Shown here: piece by piece, positions 49,678-61,480 of the stretch
Layout: each line of letters opens with the position of its first letter
Numbering within the stretch: position 1 is the first letter of the stretch
Source: Prinia subflava
Taxonomy: Eukaryota > Chordata > Aves > Passeriformes > Cisticolidae
Assembly (NCBI RefSeq): GCF_021018805.1
Contig: NC_086247.1
Coordinates: 90,256,140 to 90,320,139, forward strand
Reading direction: 5' to 3'
Length of the DNA stretch: 64,000 nt
The notes under the pieces: generated by a model
The model's input: the letters and a program-made list of their open reading frames with translations, nothing else
Databases searched by the model: none
Told to the model about the DNA's origin: nothing
Program-made: the position numbers and the translations under genes

Positions 49678-51609
49678 ATCACATTCAGTATCTTCACAAA
49701 ATATATTTTCTTCCTGTTCAACATACTGTTTAAACACATAGGTGATTTTGCAACATCAAGGCAGACGTGAGCACAGTCTTTAATATGTGCCAATATGATC
49801 AGCAGCATTTAGATCTGTTTACTGCTTATTCAGTAAAACTAATTTCCTAGTGGAAGCTATGGGATGCAGGATATAGCTAGGAAAAGAATAAATAAAAACT
49901 TGATATTTTATGCAGCATACAGAGATTCAGAGATGGAAGAGCAAAAGGCTCTAAGTTAGACTTAAAGCTAGATCTTGAATACATATCTTTGTAGTGAAAC
50001 CAGTTTTTAGTTTAAAACCTGAGAGCATTTCAGAGTTCTTGTGTCTCCCTGTCATTCTGCTTGAGTACACAATGAATACAATGTATACAGTGAAACCATG
50101 CTGAGTGGCACAGAATTGCTCTATGGAAACAACTGGATGTTTGGCTACAAGACATGAATATTATTGCTATGTAAACAATAATATAGCAAAATTAACATTA
50201 AAACGTTGGAAGTAGAATGCATGAATTACTGAAACAATGTTTGATACACCGTACTGAAAGAACTTAAATAATTTCTGAAAGAAGTAAAATTCCTTGTTGC
50301 AAGGCCATGCTGGAAATACTCTACGTTTGTTTTTATTGTCATTTCCCAATAGAAAGATGTATCAACATATGATACATCTGAAGGCCTCTGACTATTTTAG
50401 AAAACTATATATACTAGGAAATCTTTCTGGTTATGAATAACATTTATACTTCTGAGAATAAAATATTCTCACATGTTACCTAGTTCCCTTACTCTGCTAC
50501 TGGGAAAAGGCAAGGTTTCAGATGCATCTCTCAAGGCAATGTATTTCCTCTTTCTCACTTTACTACACATATTTTGCTGAAGGCTCTCTAAGCCTCCCAT
50601 ACATTCCATGTCAGAGCCTTGGTCTGAACAACTTTAACCACACACTCTCTTATTCCTGCAAAGTCCATACAATGAAGAAAGCCAATACTATATTTCACAG
50701 TAGTGTAGCATCAACAGTCAGGTCCAATCCAGTTTTTCCATTTTCTGTGCTGGGTTATACAGATCAGAATGAAAAAACCAAGTGGTTTAAATTTGGCACT
50801 GAAATGTTTTTATTTTCAGATGTTGCAGAATGGGTACATCCCACTTTTAATGATCTCAAAAGCACATGTCATAAATCAGGCACCTAAATATGAGCATTTG
50901 GCATCTTTGTCTCAGTGTTTTTTATATGAACAATATTTGTCTGTGTCTAATGGACCTTGATATTCAGCAATGATTGCTACTTTCCAAGTGAAAAGCATAC
51001 CTAAAAAAAAAAAAAAAGGAAAAGAAAACTGAGAGAAAGCTAGTATACAATATTTTAAATCAAAACTTGCCTGTACAATTTTCAGGTCCAGCTTGAAGCC
51101 ATGTAATTTGAAATACGAAGTATTTTCCAGGAGGATGAGATACTTTTACTGTAGCTAGTAAAGCGACTCTGGGTTGTCACAACAACTGTAAATAGACAGA
51201 TAAAATAAATCAAACTGACAAAATGTACTGTGATAAGAAAGTTCTGCAGAGGTACAAGAAGCATCCTGACTATTTCATTTAATTCAAACTGAATTATGCT
51301 CAATAAATAAAATACAACATGATGATAAAAACCCCCCGTCTCTGTCTCCAGGCTACTTACAGCATAAGTGGATTAGATTCTATGCATAATGAACTAGTAA
51401 ACAGCAGACCCATACAAAATGAGGAAAGAAAATTTGATTTCAAATGCTGAAACAGTATGAAGTTGACAATTGCACAGAGTTATTAGCCAAATGCTAGGCA
51501 GTCAGCCAGAAGGCTTCAACAAAAATTGCCTTAAGCAAGAGCAGCAACCAAGGGGAGGAGTTAACAGGGGAAAAAAATAAAGGGGGAAAAATCCATTAAA
51601 ATCACTCAT
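49678..51609. other. Intergenic, no gene recognised
   Basis: AT-rich sequence; a 15-base A run lies near 51003-51017. The 121-codon + frame at 50522-50887 has no recognisable domain. Confidence 0.55.
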
Positions 51610-51640
51610 GGGATGATATTTGTCACCAGAAAGGCCAGAA
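51610..51640 (+). repeat. 31-bp segment, presumed source copy
   Basis: Exact match to 49186-49216. It sits in non-repeat sequence, with a partly similar left flank (atcactcat versus tctcatctcac). Confidence 0.9.
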
Positions 51641-53088
51641 TGACAGATGATTAATATCTTGTTGATGGAAAAAAGTGCAAAAAACAAGAGCAGATTTAAT
51701 ATAAGAGTAAGTCAGTGAAATAAGCAGTATATTACCAAATACAAATCTAGAAAACTCCTCCATTAACAGCAAAGGGACAGCCATTTTATTCTGTTAGTCT
51801 GTTGTAATTCCCTTTAGAGTTCACTTGGATAATGAGTGATTAATGTCTATGTGCCTAAAACTAAAACTGTGTCCTAATTGGGTTTGGCTGAGCTAATTGC
51901 CTCTGATCAATAAAACTGACACATAATACCCTTGTCCTTCAAGAATCTCAGTCTGGGTATCATTCCACTTCCCTCAAACCATGCTTCTGACATCCAGGGG
52001 AACAGAAATTGGTCATGTTAATAGAAAATTGGAAGTGACAAAGAAGAACTTAGAGCAGTAAGCACTGGGGAAATGTATATGTTATTTGACCAAAAACCCC
52101 TTGTGCTTCATGACACATCCCACCCACTCCCAGCAGTTTCCTACACGTTTGCAGCCCCTTCTCTGCCATCAGCATTTCTGTGCCTCCCTTACACCAGCAC
52201 AGAGACTCCAGTAGAGCTTCTCAGTGCAGACTGGGAACACCACAATGGAAGAGGGCTCCCTCCCAGAACACCTCCAAAACACACAGGTTTTTTCACACCC
52301 ACCTGCCAAGGTTCTTTCACACCCCAGTGTCCCTGTAAGCATGCTCCTATAGCCACACCAGCATTTTCTGGCACTGCAGTGACACAGAAAACACACGACT
52401 TTTTCCTCAAACCAACCAATTATGCTTTATAGCCATGGGGAACATCTAATCATAGGAGACAATGCCTACTCTAGCAAAATTACTCACAAGTGCAATAAAA
52501 ACAGCAGATGCAATGTAACTACTTAATACTATTCCAAACACCATTGCAGGGCATTCATTCAGCTTGATACATCTTTTTAATTTCCTTGACATAAGGGTCA
52601 AGGTTAGTTACACAAGCTATGCAGTCTACACAAGTATGTTTTCTTAAGCCAGCCCCAAGTGCAGCCCCTCAGATCATTTCCACTGAAGTGCCAGTGTGAG
52701 AGTCATCAGAAATGGCATAAACCAGTATTCCGCTAGGAGGCAGGGACACGAGACTCTGGCCTCTGCTTTGGTTCAGGAGGACTGTCTACACAGTCCTTAA
52801 AATGCAAAGTGATACAGTGTAACACAGATCTCCCCACCTAGCTTAACCACGAGAAAGGAGCTTATGTAAACAACCCTGTGACTACTAGGTCAAATACCAG
52901 CTGGCCACTGCACACTTGAGCTTTGTGCCACTCAGACCAGTGGTGGTTTTTAAAGCGTCCTTCTGAGATGAAATAAGCCATGAACTGTACTTAATACATC
53001 ATCAGTAAAATTTTGTTCATCTGAGATAAATGCCCTTGCAGAGAAATAAATACGATCACATCTCTGTTTTGCTTTTCTATACACAGCC
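51641..53088. other. Intergenic, no gene recognised
   Basis: Moderately AT-rich. The 119-codon + frame at 52073-52432 is Pro/Thr-rich and lacks domain or splice support. No repeats recognised. Confidence 0.55.
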
Positions 53089-53102
53089 GTGCCCTCTAGT
53101 GG
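53089..53102 (-). promoter_or_regulatory. Candidate CTCF binding site
   Basis: The minus-strand sequence ccactagagggcac matches every position of the CTCF core consensus CCASYAGRKGGCRS. CTCF sites act as insulators and loop anchors. A 14-base consensus match alone occurs by chance, so occupancy is unproven. Confidence 0.55.
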
Positions 53103-56099
53103 AACTGGCTGGTTTGCTGAGTGGTTTTTCCTTTTCTGAAAATAAGCACACTCTGAACTACATTCACCAGCTGGAGCTATGATCCTCACTGTCTTTTTGG
53201 AAGCTGATGTATTATAAAATTGGAGGAATTTAGTTGTACAGAAGTTTAAAGATACTGAGAGAATCCAAATTATAAAGTTTTAAATGAAGTCCTCGTTTCT
53301 GAGGTAGTCTTCCTATTAGTTCTTTTGATAACAGAAAATCCTGCTTTGTGGTCTTTTACACAATTTCAAAGTCAGGTCAACTAATTTAGGATGAGACAAA
53401 AGGAACTGAAGTAATCTGGGGCCACTGCTGACCTATTCCAATACTTTCATAGCAAAAGCATTCAAAAATGACAGAAAATTTCAGTAACAGTAGAAATTAC
53501 AGTTTCAGGCCCAGCTTCCACTTGCAAGCTCACTTGTGGAGAAACACCTAGAGCTCACAATCACATGCAATCAGTAAAAGTATTAAAGACTAGGAATAAA
53601 GTGAAGGCAGGAAAGAAGATGAGGAGAAAGATAACAGGAGCCCACATCCTGTTTTCTAAATAGTTTTCAGGGCCTGCCAACTTCAGTGGTGACAGCAAAA
53701 TCTTTATCAACATCTCCATGACTGCACACAGCTGTGACTGGAGATTAAGAAAATACAAAGTCATCCCAGTGAATTAGGAGAGTTACGGCATCCATGTTGA
53801 GATGGTCATTCCCATCACATCAGGACATGTTTTGCCACCTCATCCAGTGGCAGCCTATAACTGTAGGCTGCCCTTGGAACTGTGCAAGTACAGATGTGCA
53901 ATGTATGTGCTCTTGTCCTCCCTCCAACAGCAATTAAGGTCCTGCAGAAGGGGGATCCTAATTCCGGTTTAGCTTCATAACTCTGCTTAGCCACTGATTC
54001 CCTCCACCCCCAGTTTTTCCATACAGTTCAGAAAGGCAGGAATTCATCATGTCTTCATTTGCTAGATACAATGTAAGGAGAGTGGGAGATGAGGACCAAG
54101 GAATTTCACCATTACTTTTATCTATGGATACAATGTGCCTCCCCTCCCCAGTCTATTTCATAGAAACAGCGAAACTGAAGCAAGATATGATTTGATTATT
54201 ATTTGAGAATTATAATTCACTTTCATGGTGTCAAAAAGGTAGGCAATTAAAAAGTTAACATATTTCAACCTATTAACCTGGAGATTAAAAACCATATCTG
54301 TTCTTGTGTGAACTGAATTAGGAATATTTTTACTTTGTATGCAGAAATTATTCTTCCAATTCTCTTTAGGATTGGTAATGATTACTGTCCATTTTTTCTT
54401 CTGCTAGTTACAGAGCAAAAAAAAAAATTAAAATCCCAACCACACAAACAAAAAAACCTCCCTCCCCCACAACTTCCTTTATTGAGATTTAAAATTTTTT
54501 AAAAATCTCTATTCATATAACATAAAAACTTTGTGTCAGCTGCAGAGACTATAGCATAGCTAAACCCCCAAGAGTTAGTGCAGGTAAGAGCAGAAATTAA
54601 CTCTTCTTAGAAAGCTATAAAGGTTAATTTGGAAAAGGAAGCTTTTAGAAGCTGCTAGAAACGGTAATGAGGCCTCAGGATAAGTGAGACTATGACAGAT
54701 AGTTCTTAGGATGTAATGCTTAAATTTAGTTTCCAGTGATATAATGTAACCCTGCTGAAGCTTTGGGCATATAAAACTTTTTATTAGGTGCCAATATTTC
54801 TTTTCAGCATGCAGTGGATTCCTGAAAGAAATGCTGAGTCAGATCTTCGACACACTTTCATTAAAGTCTTTATCAATGACGATGGTAATAGCAGATTTTT
54901 ATAATTAAAGTTTGTATCAGGTATTTCAGTTAAACTTTATATCAGTACAGATCCAGCTAGCTAAACAAAGTATGTATAGAATTGAAGATCTATAATATCC
55001 ACTAGTCAAGTTTTAATCACATTCTACAGATTATTAAACCCAAAAAGTCTTAAATTTGCACCCAAAATATAAAGATCTTTAAACCATACTATCAGCAATA
55101 CTGAAGAAGAGGACAAAAATTACATCCACAAACCTGAGAGATTCTGAAAGGGCTAAGAGTTTTGTTCACTATTTCTAAGTCAGTTTGAGAATGTAATATT
55201 GGAGGTTATCAAGTTAACTGCACTCAAAAGAAGAGATCAAGACATAAACCAGATAGATACCTAAACAAACTACATTTCACATCATATCAGCATAAAGGGA
55301 AACTATTTAAAATCATCTTTCACTGAAAAGCTCAACAGGCCCAGTGTCTGCAGTATCGCTCTTTCAGAGCAGTCTTAATCTAAAGTCAGTCTAAATGGGG
55401 GTCACTAAAGCCTAGGAAAAGGTGGAATTATGGAAAGGCATGACTAGGGATGACTTTGTGCTGCATAATCTATTACAGAAATGTAGCCTAATTTTTGCCT
55501 CTAAGGGAGGCTGATCTATAACAGAAAAGAAATCTTCATTTGACACAAGGGTTATACAGTCAAATACATTTCTGTGCTTTTTGCCCTAAAGATTTATTGC
55601 TACTGACTTATATCACTGTTCTCTACAGATGTGCAAAGCACAGAATGCCCATGCATTTTTTGTCCAGACCAGTATAGTCAGTTACAGTGAATTTGCAGAA
55701 GATATTACATATGCTTGTATCAGAGAAGCAGAAGAATAAACTAGGAAGTCCTCACTCAAATTCAGGTCAGAATTTATATCAAATATCCAGCCCTGAACTA
55801 CTTAATTACTAAATGAGCAGAACAGGTCATTGATACTAAAAAGTTATTTAGCATTAATTTTATCTCTAGAAAACTTGACCCAAAGCCCCTGGCAGAATTT
55901 TAGGTGGTACTGTGCTGAATTAATATCTGAGGGATCTGTTCATGTCTCAGAGCTGTTTGTTAAATTGATTGCTATTGTACATATATATATTAATAAATTA
56001 GTATAGATGTGTAATTTGTGCTCAAAATGAAGCCATATAATTCAGCTTTAGTGATGGAAATGCTATAACTCTGCACTTTCTCGACAAACTGAAGAATCA
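53103..56099. other. Intergenic, no gene recognised
   Basis: AT-rich sequence with several A/T-runs (for example around 54417-54430) and no recognised repeat or exon. Confidence 0.55.
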
Positions 56100-56211
56100 G
56101 AAGCAGAGGCAGGGTGGGAGGCAGTGAGGTAACAGCGTTTATTGTGCGGCAAGCGCGATCTCTCGCGCCTGCGTCTGCTCTCGCAACTGCCTCCCACCCT
56201 GCCTCTGCTTC
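56100..56211. repeat. 26-bp perfect inverted repeat with nested hairpin
   Basis: Arms 56100-56125 (gaagcagaggcagggtggga...) and 56186-56211 are perfect reverse complements, separated by 60 bases. Inside the spacer, gcgcga-tctc-tcgcgc (56153-56168) is itself a hairpin. No target duplication flanks the arms, so a small DNA transposon is not supported. It marks the left edge of the GC-rich retroelement-like block. Confidence 0.9.
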
Positions 56212-58205
56212 GTCACTTTAAGACCGCTGCCAAAGATCTCTCAAAACAAGAACCCACAGGAATCAGTATCGTCGCATGGTGCGTGAACTGATCCTCGTCC
56301 CATGTCGCGGTGTCCCGGGATGACCGTGCATGGAGATGCTGAGGTCTCGAAACACAGCACCGTGACATTTATTGTGGTGCCCAACGTGCGGCAACAGCAC
56401 CAATGACCCTGAGACAAAGATGGACCAACACCGCTTCAGTGCCGTCTCCGGTGGAGCGGCTGTCCCGGACCGCTGCGGCCCGGGGCGTCCCCTCCCGCAC
56501 CGCGCAGAGACCTCGTGAGCCACCACGCCGCCGTCCCACCAATGCCGACCAGCCTGGCGCGGGCCTGGGTGCCAGCCCCTTGGGGCCCCGGCCCGCCTTG
56601 GCGCTGCGCGGGCTGCGCAGCCCCCCCCGGGTGGCGTGGCGCGGGCAGAGTGGCTCCGGCGCGGTGAGGCTCCGGTGTGAGCCGCGGCGTGGCGGGACCG
56701 CTGCTGCAGCGCGTGCCTGCGGTGCGGGCCCGGCCCGGTGCGGCCCCGGCGGTGGAGCGGCCCTGGCCCGGCGGGACCCTGCCGCAGCACGGGGCAGTCC
56801 CGGCGTGAGCCGACGCATGGCCCCAGTCCCACCGCAGCGCGCGCGGGCCCCAGCACCTGGAGAAGGCGCGCGGAGAACAGGCGCCCCTTCCCCCGCCCGG
56901 CAGCAGCGGCGAGAAAGGCCCCGCACACCATCGATCGAGCCCGAGCAGCCAACACCCCTAGACAGCAGCGAAAAGAACTCAGCGAGACAGCCATCAGAGA
57001 AGGAAAAAGCAGTCTTCAGCTGTGCCCAAGCCCCGCACCTTCCAAAACTTGGTTTTGTAAATTTGTAACCTCCTTCCTTACCCTTACCCCCTCCTCCCCT
57101 CGCTGCTCCTTCTCCCTAACCCTATTTCCCTTAACAAACCCCCGAGAGTTAACCCCTTCCTGCTAAACCCGGCACGGCATGGCTAGTGCCATGTGTGCTG
57201 TGACTGCATGGCCACCATGGCCACGTGCCCTCAGTCCCACCTTCCGCTTTCCAAGTGCCACAAGGTAAAAGCTAAGAAACCAAACCCCAAAGCTAAAGTG
57301 AATTTGTAATACCAGTTTTACAGCCTTGTATAATTGTTAATTCTACTTTCCCCATGAAGTAGTTTTACAATTATGCCTTTCCAGTTTTGTGTGTGTTCAT
57401 GTTGCAGATTCCCCTGTTTTCTGTTTTAGAAAGCAGAGGCCTTTTCAGGTCACAAGGGTAGATCTATGGGAAGCAGTTTTTGAATTGTCTTCTTGTAAGG
57501 TGCAATTCAGTGGTAGACTATTGAATCGGTAACACTTTTGGGTTTATGCTGTCCTCAGTTAGTTCTGAGAGTGACTGATAACCTAAATTGGTGTCTGAGA
57601 AAGTATTTGACGGTTTTTGTATTTTTTTCCTTTCGTTTTTCTTATGATGACCTAAAACTGGGAGTCTTTTGTTAAGTCTCTGACACTTCTGGTGCAAGTA
57701 TGGATGAAAAAAATCCCCAATGGGTACATATAGACGAATGTAAACAATTGCATGCAGAGTGTAGGTCCTTTGGTTGAACCAGTTGGAAAGTGAAAGGAGT
57801 GATTTGGCTCAGATCCGTGGGTGAGAATCTGAGGCCGTGTGTGGAGCCTGGGGAACTCCACGTGTTTTCCTGTCCCTAGAGTGGGAGCAGAGGTCAGCGC
57901 CTCAGCCTAAGCTGGGGGCTGTGGTGGTCTGAAAAGCCAGTTGGAAAAGGCTAGACACTATAAGGCCAGTCACGCTGGAAAGGCTCAAACAAATTTGTTA
58001 ATTTGTTTCAAATCTTGCAATATAAACCCACATAACCCCTTTACTGCAATTACAAAGTCAGATAAACTGTTCACAGTATAACATAGTCCTTACTGCAATT
58101 GTATTTGGTTTCATGCTGCAAAACTGTGTAATTACTGTTTCATTTTTAAATTGTTAATTGTCATATGTCATATTTCTCTTCTCACATTTTGAAGAAAAAA
58201 ACGGG
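56212..58205 (+). mobile_element. Internal region of an incomplete LTR element
   Basis: A primer-site-like motif TGGTGCCCAACGTG (56375-56388) starts a GC-rich, CpG-rich leader (56400-56960), then a C/T-rich stretch (57060-57170) and an AT-rich body ending in a purine tract (58191-58205, gaagaaaaaaacggg) that abuts the 3' LTR. No gag, pol or env motif is recognised. The 221-codon + frame (56403-57068) and 243-codon minus frame (56263-56994) are Arg/Pro/Ala-rich products of GC-rich sequence. No 5' LTR matching the 3' LTR is present, so the left part is deleted or replaced. Confidence 0.6.
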
Positions 58206-58635
58206 TGAATTGTGGAATTGCATTTTGTGGAAATGGTATACTCTGGTTCACCCCTGGAAAATGTATGGTTTATCCCAAGTCTGTACCCTCCCTGCAGTAT
58301 CCTGTATCTGTAACCTCATTGGCTGGAGAATGTTACCGCGCCCCTTTGAACCTCTGTATTAAGAATGCTAACGCAGGGGGCTCACTCTCTTTGCCCTTCT
58401 TCCCCCTGGAGGTCTCGAGACGCTCCCCTTCCCTCTCCCCCCTTCCCTTCCCCCTCTCCCACAGGACCACGCTCCCTGCCTGGGGTGAGACTTTGAATAA
58501 ACCCTCATCTCATCAGCACCTCAGCAGCCGTCTGAGTCTCTTTGCCTGCCAGCACGGAAACACCCACGACGCTAGGACCCGGGGGACTCCCAGGGGACCC
58601 TCCCTGGGATCCCCCCCAAAATTTAAACTACAACA
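58206..58635 (+). mobile_element. 3' LTR of incomplete element
   Basis: A TG...CA block of about 430 bp directly after the purine tract. It contains ATTGG (reverse CCAAT, 58318-58322), a C/T-rich promoter-proximal stretch (58380-58470), AATAAA (58496-58501) and a GC-rich R/U5-like end finishing 'aaactacaaca'. The start could instead be the TG at 58211. No target duplication flanks it, which fits a 3' LTR joined to internal sequence and not a solo LTR. It reads towards DTNBP1, 2.4 kb away. Confidence 0.7.
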
Positions 58636-60194
58636 CCAGTAAAACAAAAGTTTACACAGTGAATTAATAATTCATCACATCCCTTGAGCAGGGCATGTGC
58701 TTTTAGGAGTTTCTTCTGGTCTTGTTCTTCTAGAATTAGTGACTGTTAATACTATCTCAACATATTTCTTCTCCCAAATTCTACACAGACATAGGAAACA
58801 AAACTGTACAGCAGTTTATGAATGGTTTTTCTAACTGTAAAGGAAGCAATGGAGTCTAAAAGTGCTTATTCACTGTGAATTAGCAGGGCCATCACTGACA
58901 AAAATTATTCACAAGAAAATTGAAAATATGTAACACTGAAGAAATTCATATGATTTCTCAAAGGAAAGCTGAAAATTAAAGGTTAAAACCCCTCCCTTAT
59001 CTTCTGAACACTTTAATTCCTGTAACATCATATATTACATAGGGCCAGAGTGCACAGCTTTTGTCAGCATTTGTAATGCGTGTCTGTGAATACATCAGAA
59101 AACGCTTGATTCAAGGCCTTCCCCACCTTGTCTGAAAAATTAACTATCCAGGCAAGAGGGAAGTCTTTATTTTCAGATATTGTTAGGTCAAGCATGAGAA
59201 AAATACCTTCTGAATGTCATACACTTTCTACAGAACTCTGTATTCAGTTTGCCATGAAAGTTGTCTTTCTGACCTCAAGAAAGGGCCACATCAATTTCAA
59301 TGTTTGGAATATCAATCCAATCATTCTTCTTTTAGCAGGCATGTAGCTTTTAATTTGTATTTATGCCACAATGCAATACTTTTTTTTTTCTGTAAGCCAA
59401 ATCAGAAACAATCTATAGGTCATATATTCTTCTAAAAGCACAGAAACTGTGTTCGGATTATGGTGTCAATTTGCCAGTTGATTCAAAGTACCACCACCCA
59501 CTCCTGAATATGCTTCTGCAGTATCAAATGACACATCCAGTCGTCACCCTCTGCATACATTCTCCTTGTAACAAATTACTTCAGTGCTCTTCTCTTCATA
59601 TTTTTGGAACTTTAAACCAAAATTGAATTGGTTAGAAAATAAAATGTTTTGACTTTGAAATCTCAGCTTTTTCTAAAAGTTGAAATTTCAGTTAAATGGA
59701 AGCCTAAGATTTCCCAGATCCATCTAAATCCTAGGTCCATGGCACTCAAACATTAACTGAAAACACACAGGGTGTGAGACTGTCTTTCTGTTACTGGAAC
59801 TGTAAATATAGCCATCAGAAAGACTGGGCAATTGTTCTGAAAAGGTCTTGATTCCACTTAAACTGTCTAAAGATCTGCTGAATTACTCCTAACAGTTATT
59901 ATTTGAGCAGACAGTGCCTGAAAATTTAGTTTAAACTTTTCACTGCATTATTTATTATTTTTAAAAACAGCCTTTTTTCCTTTACTTCATTATTTGTATG
60001 AATTGCTTGTATCTATAAAAGTCCAGCTCTCTCCAAAGAAAATAATAGTGGGACACATAGACAAACAATTCAACTACCTGCTTTGCAAGGACTTTGAAAG
60101 GTTATCTTCTGTCCCTTACTCCACGAACCTGGCAGCCCCAGGGACACCCAGTGGTTTTACTTTCCATACTTTTTAGGATTTTATCATGGTTCCT
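58636..60194. other. Intergenic, no gene recognised
   Basis: AT-rich sequence between the LTR and the promoter-proximal CR1; nothing recognised. Confidence 0.55.
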
Positions 60195-60632
60195 GATTCT
60201 CCGAGTTCACAGGATGGGTCAGGTTGGAATAGACCACAGTGGGTCACCTGGTCTGACCTCCCTGCTCAAGCAGGGTCATCCCAGAGCACGTGGCACAGGA
60301 TTGCATCCAGATGGATCTTGAGTATCTCCAAGTAGGGAAACCACAACCTCTCTGGGCAACCAGTTCCGGAGTTTGGTCACTCACAGTCAGGTTCTTCCTC
60401 ATATTCAGGTGGAACTTCCTGGGCATCAGTTTACACCTGTGGTCTCTTGTCCTATTGCTGGGCACCACCAAGAAGAGCCTAGTTACATCCCCTTGGCACC
60501 CTCCCTTCAGACACTTACAGACATTTATATGGTCCCCCCTTCAGCTGCCTCTTCTCAAGGCTGAACAGGCCCAGCTCCCTGAGCCTTTCCTCGTAAAAGA
60601 GATGCTCCAGTCCCTTGATCAACTTTGTATCG
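60195..60632 (-). mobile_element. CR1 LINE, promoter-proximal
   Basis: Reverse CR1 of about 440 bp: 'gatgggtcaggttggaatag', 'ctgctcaagcagggtcatcc', 'gtatctccaagtagggaaac', 'ctctgggcaaccagttccgg' and 'gagcctttcctcgtaaaaga' at the right. It ends less than 200 bases from the CpG island of DTNBP1. Confidence 0.95.
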
Positions 60633-60789
60633 CCTAAGGAGGTCACTCCTACGCTACCATCGCTGCAGTCAAAATCACTCTGGTGAGGGTCCCAACCTGC
60701 CAAGGGGTTTTCCTGTGGTCTTTAAAGTAACCTCTAAAAAGCCGGCACTTCAGGGATCCACACACTGCTCAGGATCCATCCCCGATACC

Positions 60790-61480
60790 GCCGGGCTTTA
60801 AGCGCAGTTCTACCCTCGCACAAGGGGGACACAGACCGAGGGTCTGGGCTCCCCCAGCACCACCCCGCCGCTCCCGACTGGGCCAGCCGGGAGCCGGGAG
60901 GGGCGGAAGGGACGGGGCGGGCTGAGGGGAGGCGGCACCGGGGGCGGGAGCTCAGCCGAGCCCCGCCTGCGCTCCTCCCTCCGGCGCTGGCCTTCGCAGC
61001 CGGGAAAAGCCGGGAAGATGCTGGAGACCCTGCGGGAGCGGCTGCTGAGCGTCCAGCAGGATCTGACTGCCGGGTGGGTATCGCCTACGGCACCGCGGGG
61101 CTGGCGAGGGCAGCGGGAGCGGGGCTCCGCGGCGCGGCGGGGCAGAGGGGGGGAAAGCAGGTGACCGGGGGCCGGGGGAGGCGTGGACTGGCACAGGGAG
61201 GAAGGAAGAGGAGGAGATTGCGCAGACGGGAGCCGCTGCCGGGGCCGGTCTGTCACCCGGGGTGCCCTCCTGAGTGCGGGGACGGGCTGGAAGGCGGCTC
61301 CAGGGCCCCGAGTCCCGCCGTGTTCCCGCCTGGGCTGGGCGGGCGGGCGAGCTCCGGGGAGCAGGAGGAGGAGCCGCGGAGCCCGGGAAGCAGCTGCGGT
61401 CAGGGGAAGGGGAGAGAGAGAGAGAGGGACGGACAGACCGCTGTTGTGAGAGAAGATGTGAACGGGGTCAATTAACGCGC
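60790..61480 (+). promoter_or_regulatory. CpG-island promoter of DTNBP1
   Basis: A GC- and CpG-rich block around the start codon. Upstream of the ATG are an ETS-type CGGAAG (60904-60909) and GC boxes (ggggcgg at 60914-60920, gggggcggg at 60940-60948). No TATA box, as usual for housekeeping CpG-island promoters. The transcription start is probably within about 100 bases upstream of 61018 but cannot be fixed. The 233-codon minus frame across this block (60810-61511) is a GC artefact. Confidence 0.8.
61018..61073 (+). CDS. DTNBP1: DTNBP1 (dysbindin) coding exon 1
   Basis: The first coding exon of dysbindin, a subunit of the BLOC-1 complex that sorts cargo to lysosome-related organelles and acts at synapses. 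The exon encodes MLETLRERLLSVQQDLTAG (the last codon is split), against human MLETLRERLLSVQQDFTSG, which I recall as the dysbindin N-terminus: two conservative differences in 19 residues. The ATG has purines at -1 to -3 (gggaagATG), a good context. The exon ends in ccgg|gtgggt, a good donor in phase 2, which would give GG|G CTG with a mammal-like exon 2. The next GT at 61078 is less consistent. Only 56 coding bases are here; the coiled-coil dysbindin domain is encoded by later exons beyond the right edge. Expression is expected to be broad from the CpG-island promoter. Confidence 0.93.

Noticed and set aside
56100..56211. Small DNA transposon with terminal inverted repeats
   Set aside because: The arms start with a hAT-like cagagg, but no 8-bp, TA or other target duplication flanks them, and the element would be only 112 bp.
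56263..57068. 221- and 243-codon frames on opposite strands
   Set aside because: They overlap each other in the GC-rich retroelement leader; Arg/Pro/Ala-rich composition follows from CpG-rich DNA. No motif supports either.
58206..58635. Solo LTR
   Set aside because: No matching target duplication on the two sides, and the left flank is a purine tract joined to retroelement-like internal sequence.
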